Origin: PNKC01 sp039917655
Lineage (GTDB): Bacteria; Chloroflexota; Dehalococcoidia; Tepidiformales; Tepidiformaceae
Assembly (NCBI GenBank): GCA_039917655.1
Contig: JBDSJC010000102.1
Location: 1-7,715, forward strand
Reading direction: 5' to 3'
DNA: 7,715 bases
The notes beneath the pieces were generated by a model that had not been told where the DNA came from, searched no databases, and saw only the letters and a program-made list of their open reading frames with translations. The translations under genes were made by a program, and so were the position numbers. Every line of letters starts with the position of its first letter. Position 1 is the stretch's first letter. Shown here one piece after another: positions 5,097 through 7,715 of the stretch.

Positions 5097-5648
5097 GTGC
5101 GATACCTTCTTGCTGCCTTCCCGGCGGTCCTACTGCTCGCCGCTGCCTGCGGCGGAGACTCCGGCGACAAGAAAGCGTCGGACGCAAGCTCGGCCGCCGG
5201 ACCAACGGTAACGGAGGCGCAGGCGAGGCAAACGGCCACAGCCAAGAGCCTGGAGCAGCCCTCCGTGGCTGACCAGCCGCTACCAACGCCAACCAAAGTA
5301 GCGGACGACGGGATCGTGGTGCAGGTAATCGGCGCCAACGCCTACACGCCGACCCTGGCCGAGTTCAAGACGCTGCCAACGGCCGAGATCAGGGTGGATG
5401 GGCAGGCGTATTCGGGCGTAACGCTGGCGACGCTGGCAGAGAAGAGCAAGGCCGCGACAGGCGTTGCGGCCACCCTCGATGGCGTGCGGCCAGACGGGAA
5501 ACGGCAGGGAGCGGTCCGCTTCGCGCTCGGGGATGTCGCTTCGACAACGGTCCTGGTGCTGGCGCCAGACGGTCAACTCTCGGTAGCCAGTACCTGGATC
5601 CCCAAGGAACAGTGGCTGATCCGGGTCACGTCGGTGGCCTTCCGTTAG
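5097..5648 (+). CDS. Lipoprotein with molybdopterin-oxidoreductase-like (SUOX-type) domain
   Basis: GTG at 5097 is chosen as start because GGAGG (5086-5090) lies 6 nt before it; ATGs at 5076 and 5091 are in frame but poorly spaced from a binding site. The 183-residue product starts MRYLLAAFPAVLLLAAAC, a lipoprotein signal peptide with the lipidated cysteine at 18, so it should be anchored to the outer face of the membrane. Residues 19-70 are a Ser/Ala/Thr-rich linker. Residues about 73-183 look like the small domain related to oxidoreductase molybdopterin-binding proteins: TLAEFKTLPTAEIRVDGQAY (86-105), GVTLATLAEKS, then VLVLAPDGQLSV and a closing strand RVTSVAF. No cysteine occurs after position 18, so the molybdenum-ligand cysteine of the true enzymes is absent; a binding or structural role is more likely than catalysis. 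The fold assignment is by eye. Confidence 0.7.
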   Translation: MRYLLAAFPAVLLLAAACGGDSGDKKASDASSAAGPTVTEAQARQTATAKSLEQPSVADQPLPTPTKVADDGIVVQVIGANAYTPTLAEFKTLPTAEIRVDGQAYSGVTLATLAEKSKAATGVAATLDGVRPDGKRQGAVRFALGDVASTTVLVLAPDGQLSVASTWIPKEQWLIRVTSVAFR

Positions 5649-5653
5649 TAATG

Positions 5654-5687
5654 GGAACGCCTCCCGGGCGCTCGGGCTTTCCCCTAT
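5654..5687 (+). terminator. Weak terminator candidate after the lipoprotein gene
   Basis: After the TAG stop, CCCGG pairs with TCGGG through a GGCGCTCGGG stretch (about five pairs, one of them G-T), followed by CTTTCCCCT. The stem is short and the T-run is broken, so the call is weak. Confidence 0.25.
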
Positions 5688-5714
5688 GTTGGCTGTTCAC
5701 CAGCGAGCGGTAGA

Positions 5715-6263
5715 ATGCGCATGATGGCAAGCAGAGCACCCCTGGTGCTAGCCGCCGCGCTCTTTGTGCTGGGAATGGCCGGTCTGGCGCAGACTGTCCG
5801 CCAGACCGGCCATGGGGCGACGCCGACGCCTCTGACGGAACTGGCGGCCCGCCCGCTCGTACCTTCCACTTTGAGTCCCAGTCCGATTGCAATTGCCCCC
5901 ACGCCGATGGACGCCGTAAGTGACGTAGTAGCGCCTTCTCCGCCGCCGGTCGAGACTCCCACGCGGTCTGGGACAACGGTGTTTGCGCCCGTGCCGCAAC
6001 CATCAGCAGCCACTGTGGCAGCCACGGACACGCCGGAGCCAACGCCAGAACCTCGCTCGGCAGCGATTGCGGCGGGCGTGGCCGCGGACGGCGACGAGAC
6101 CGTGCCGGCTTCAGCGACCACAAATCCGTTGCATCCGCTGCACTTCGGCATGGTCGCGAACGGCGAAGCTGCCGGGTCGCCGGCGGCCACGGCAACGCCA
6201 ACTCCCGAAGTGACCAGGACTGCGGAGCCGGCGCCTGTAGCAACTGGTACGCCGACCCCGTAG
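5715..6263 (+). CDS. Exported Pro/Thr/Ala-rich hypothetical protein
   Basis: The protein has 182 residues. It begins MRMMASRAPLVLAAALFVLG: a basic start and a hydrophobic stretch (about 8-25) that make a signal peptide or anchor. The remainder is low in complexity, dominated by Pro, Thr, Ala, Val and Ser with repeated TPTP and TPEPTPEP units (about 35-118 and 155-182), broken by a less biased segment, NPLHPLHFGMVANGEAAG (about 137-154). The composition resembles the tail of the DUF5667 protein encoded upstream. No domain is recognised. The opposite strand has an equally long open frame (5684-6316) that is Gly/Val-rich and begins with no signal; it is the mirror of this biased composition. The ribosome binding site is weak. 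A perfect 15-bp inverted repeat lies inside codons 21-33. The C-terminus abuts the convergent gene, with only 3 bp between stops. Confidence 0.7.
   Translation: MRMMASRAPLVLAAALFVLGMAGLAQTVRQTGHGATPTPLTELAARPLVPSTLSPSPIAIAPTPMDAVSDVVAPSPPPVETPTRSGTTVFAPVPQPSAATVAATDTPEPTPEPRSAAIAAGVAADGDETVPASATTNPLHPLHFGMVANGEAAGSPAATATPTPEVTRTAEPAPVATGTPTP
5775..5813. repeat. Perfect 15-bp inverted repeat inside a coding region
   Basis: ATGGCCGGTCTGGCG (5775-5789) and CGCCAGACCGGCCAT (5799-5813) are perfect reverse complements separated by 9 bases. The repeat encodes the end of the signal segment of the Pro/Thr-rich protein. No T-run follows. Confidence 0.9.
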
Positions 6264-6266
6264 AGT

Positions 6267-6467
6267 TCAAGGCCTGACGTAGGAGAGGTCCACCCACCCC
6301 GGACGCTCCCGGCCACTCATCACTCGGACCCACGTGTAATCGTTATGGACGCGGGTCTCGCCGGGGCGCAACGCCATACCGTCGGGTGCGCAGTAGAGCA
6401 CGCAGCCTTCGATGACAGGCCGATCACGGACTGGTGCGCAGCCGCCTTCGCCACCGCCAATATGCAC
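6267..6467 (-). CDS. SH3-like domain segment (C-terminal part of a probable frameshifted gene)
   Basis: Read from GTG at 6467, this gives 66 residues. The part CAPVRDRPVIEGCVLYCAPD ... GMALRPGETRV ... DYTWVRVMSG ... PGWVDLSYVRP has the layout of a bacterial SH3 domain: a VR start, a W-x-x-V strand, and the closing GWV...Y. Such domains bind peptides or envelope polymers. The GTG has no convincing ribosome binding site, and the frame stays open upstream to about 6593 (PLTIAFQRGPL precedes the GTG), so translation probably began further upstream, in the neighbouring HTH frame at 6494-6676. A single lost base or two added bases would join them into a protein of about 136 residues. Confidence 0.55.
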   Translation of the reverse strand: MHIGGGEGGCAPVRDRPVIEGCVLYCAPDGMALRPGETRVHNDYTWVRVMSGRERPGWVDLSYVRP

Positions 6468-6493
6468 AAGTGGTCCGCGTTGGAAGGCGATCG

Positions 6494-6676
6494 TCAGTGG
6501 TTGCTCCCGGCCGCCCGGCGCAGCGGTCTCGATTGGGTGACCCGCGCCTTCTCCTCGCCAATTGGGAGGCCCAGACGCACGGCGATCTCGGCGTCAGGCG
6601 CGCCGCGTTGCAGGTGCTGGAGGAGAGTCGTCTCCGGCACCGTGAGCGAATCAACTGAGGAATCCTCGGGCTCCAT
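6494..6676 (-). CDS. Helix-turn-helix segment (N-terminal part of a probable frameshifted gene)
   Basis: The 60-residue product starts MEPEDSSVDSLTVPETTLLQ. It contains LLQHLQRGAPDAEIAVRLGL followed by PIGEEKARV (18-46), which matches the LuxR/sigma-4-type HTH pattern (L..G..D.EIA..LG.....VKARV). After about residue 48 it becomes Arg-rich without similarity and stops, where the overlapping frame takes over and runs into an SH3-like domain. The ATG is preceded by AGGAT 8 nt upstream, so it is a credible start. A GC-rich hairpin (6690-6704, GCCCGG/CCGGGC) lies 14 nt further upstream. It could be a short functional DNA-binding protein, but a broken HTH-SH3 gene is the better reading. Confidence 0.5.
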   Translation of the reverse strand: MEPEDSSVDSLTVPETTLLQHLQRGAPDAEIAVRLGLPIGEEKARVTQSRPLRRAAGSNH

Positions 6677-6726
6677 CGTTCAATCCTACGCCCGGGCGCC
6701 GGGCCCGTTGCTGAGTCACGATGCGT

Positions 6727-6757
6727 AAACGCCCCCGTCGCAACGGCGAGGGCGTTT
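6727..6757. terminator. Hairpin between the HTH/SH3 gene and arsM (terminator for arsM)
   Basis: AAACGCCC (6727-6734) pairs perfectly with GGGCGTTT (6750-6757), with a further CCGT/ACGG helix inside. Being A-rich on the left and T-rich on the right, it can act in both directions. The relevant transcript is arsM, which ends 28 bases upstream on the minus strand. The T-run is only three bases, so efficiency is uncertain. Confidence 0.6.
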
Positions 6758-6784
6758 CGTGGACTGTCTCCTGTCCAGGCGCTG

Positions 6785-7684
6785 CTAGCAGTTCGAGCCG
6801 CAGGTAGGGCAACAGGCCGCGCCCGGCGTCGTGGCGGCGAACGTGATGCCCGCAGGCTTCGCGGCGAGCGGCTTGATGGCCACAACGCTGGCGGAGGCGA
6901 TGCCCTTGCCGCCGGGATACTCCACCGCGTTCGAAGTCACCTCAGCGAAGCCCGCAACCTCGATCTTGCCGAGGTAGTCGGATTCGAGGAGGGCGCCCGC
7001 GATGCAGTCAGCCCACTGCTCCATGTCGTCCTTGACGGATTCGGGCACAGGCTTTGTCCAGACCATGTCCGAAACCTGGAGCCGCCCACCAGGCCGGAGG
7101 ACGCGGAACGCCTCGCGAAACACCTGGTCTTTATCTGGCGAGAGATTGATCACGCAGTTCGAGATGATCACATCCACTGTGGAATCGCTGATCGGCAGGT
7201 GCTCGATCTCGCCCAGGCGAAACTCCACGTTGGCGGCCCCGACCTTGCCGGCGTTCTTGCGAGCGAGGGCAATCATCTCTGGCGTCATGTCCACACCGTA
7301 GACCTGGCCGGTTTCGCCCACCATCTTGGAAGCGAGGAAGCAATCGATACCGCCGCCTGAGCCGAGGTCGAGCACCACCTGGCCGGGCGTCAAGGCAGCG
7401 ATCGCCGTGGGATTGCCGCAGCCGAAAGCGACGTCGGTGACGGTGCTGGGGAGGTCGCTGAGGTTGGTATCGGCGTATATCCGGGCGATGTTGGTGATAT
7501 CGAGATCGCTCGATTCGTCGCCGCAACATGAGCTTACGTCGGAGGAAGCAGTGGACGGGGCGCAACAGCTCTCTCCGCTGCTCACGAGCGGGATCTCGTC
7601 GGCGCGGTCGAGCACGGGCTTCACGCGTCCGCCGTAGGCTTTGGAGACTTCGGAGCGGATCTCGTCGTTGGTTCGTGTGGCCAT
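6785..7684 (-). CDS. arsM: Arsenite methyltransferase (SAM-dependent)
   Basis: ArsM transfers methyl groups from S-adenosylmethionine to As(III) in the cytoplasm, giving methylated and finally volatile arsines. The start chosen is ATG at 7684, which has GAAGGAG 10 nt upstream; a TTG at 7705 would place the binding site inside the gene. The protein has 299 residues. QVVLDLGSGGGIDCF (102-116) is the SAM-binding motif I, with D132 and MTPEMIALARKNA after it. The cysteines that bind arsenic in characterised ArsM enzymes are all present: C89 in FGCGNPTA, C177 in IISNCVINLSPDK and C227 in WADCIAGAL. RVLRPGGRLQVSDMV (194-208) is the usual late motif. Extra cysteine pairs lie near the N-terminus (40/41 and 53/54), and the C-terminus ends CCPTCGSNC; these may help capture arsenic. 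An arsR regulator often lies upstream, but the window ends 31 bases before the ATG. Confidence 0.95.
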   Translation of the reverse strand: MATRTNDEIRSEVSKAYGGRVKPVLDRADEIPLVSSGESCCAPSTASSDVSSCCGDESSDLDITNIARIYADTNLSDLPSTVTDVAFGCGNPTAIAALTPGQVVLDLGSGGGIDCFLASKMVGETGQVYGVDMTPEMIALARKNAGKVGAANVEFRLGEIEHLPISDSTVDVIISNCVINLSPDKDQVFREAFRVLRPGGRLQVSDMVWTKPVPESVKDDMEQWADCIAGALLESDYLGKIEVAGFAEVTSNAVEYPGGKGIASASVVAIKPLAAKPAGITFAATTPGAACCPTCGSNC

Positions 7685-7715
7685 GGTTTGGGTTCTCCTT
7701 CGCAAAAATACGATT

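Noticed and set aside
5684..6316. 210-residue Gly/Val-rich open frame on the minus strand
   Set aside because: It mirrors the Pro/Thr/Ala-rich gene on the plus strand, which has a signal peptide and a composition like its neighbour.
7685..7705. TTG start for arsM seven codons upstream
   Set aside because: It would place the GAAGGAG binding site inside the gene; the ATG at 7684 is correctly spaced from it.

Overview
The window is high in G+C and looks like a Chloroflexota (Chloroflexi) chromosome, probably from an uncultured or environmental lineage. The reasons are an ECF sigma factor followed with a 1-nt overlap by a membrane protein of the DUF5667 type, several exported proteins with long Pro/Thr 'TPTP/TATA' linkers, and GC-rich palindromic repeats of the CCCTCANCC...GGGAGAAGGGG kind. 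This assignment is inference from gene style; no marker gene or identifiable rRNA is present.

Layout. 1-345 (minus): 5' part of a secreted protein of unknown function, starting at TTG with a good ribosome binding site and cut by the window edge. 346-1757: 1.4 kb without a convincing gene. It holds a 7-bp tandem repeat (404-435), a hairpin-rich stretch (about 460-1260) that may encode a structured RNA, an 85-bp direct repeat pair with palindromic cores plus a third inverted copy (1391-1641), and a second heptamer repeat (1647-1667). 1758-2294 (plus): PadR-family regulator with a perfect palindrome just upstream. 2436-3125 (minus): hotdog-fold thioesterase, convergent with padR. 3359-5013 (plus): ECF sigma factor and its partner, a membrane protein with a likely anti-sigma role, followed by a terminator. 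5097-5648 (plus): lipoprotein with a domain resembling the small molybdopterin-oxidoreductase-like fold but without a ligand cysteine. 5715-6263 (plus): Pro/Thr-rich exported protein containing a perfect 15-bp inverted repeat. 6267-6676 (minus): an HTH segment and an SH3-like segment in different frames, probably one frameshifted gene. 6727-6757: hairpin suited to a terminator. 6785-7684 (minus): ArsM arsenite methyltransferase.

How the genes may work together. The sigma/DUF5667 pair looks like a self-contained envelope-responsive switch. The lipoprotein and the Pro/Thr-rich protein downstream are exported and could be products of the same surface programme, but the terminator after the DUF5667 gene argues for separate transcription. 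ArsM is an independent arsenic detoxification gene, and PadR and the thioesterase show no clear link to the rest. The best places for a second look are the hairpin-rich 460-1260 region, the recurring 7-bp tandem repeats, the frameshifted HTH/SH3 gene and the inverted repeat at 5775-5813.
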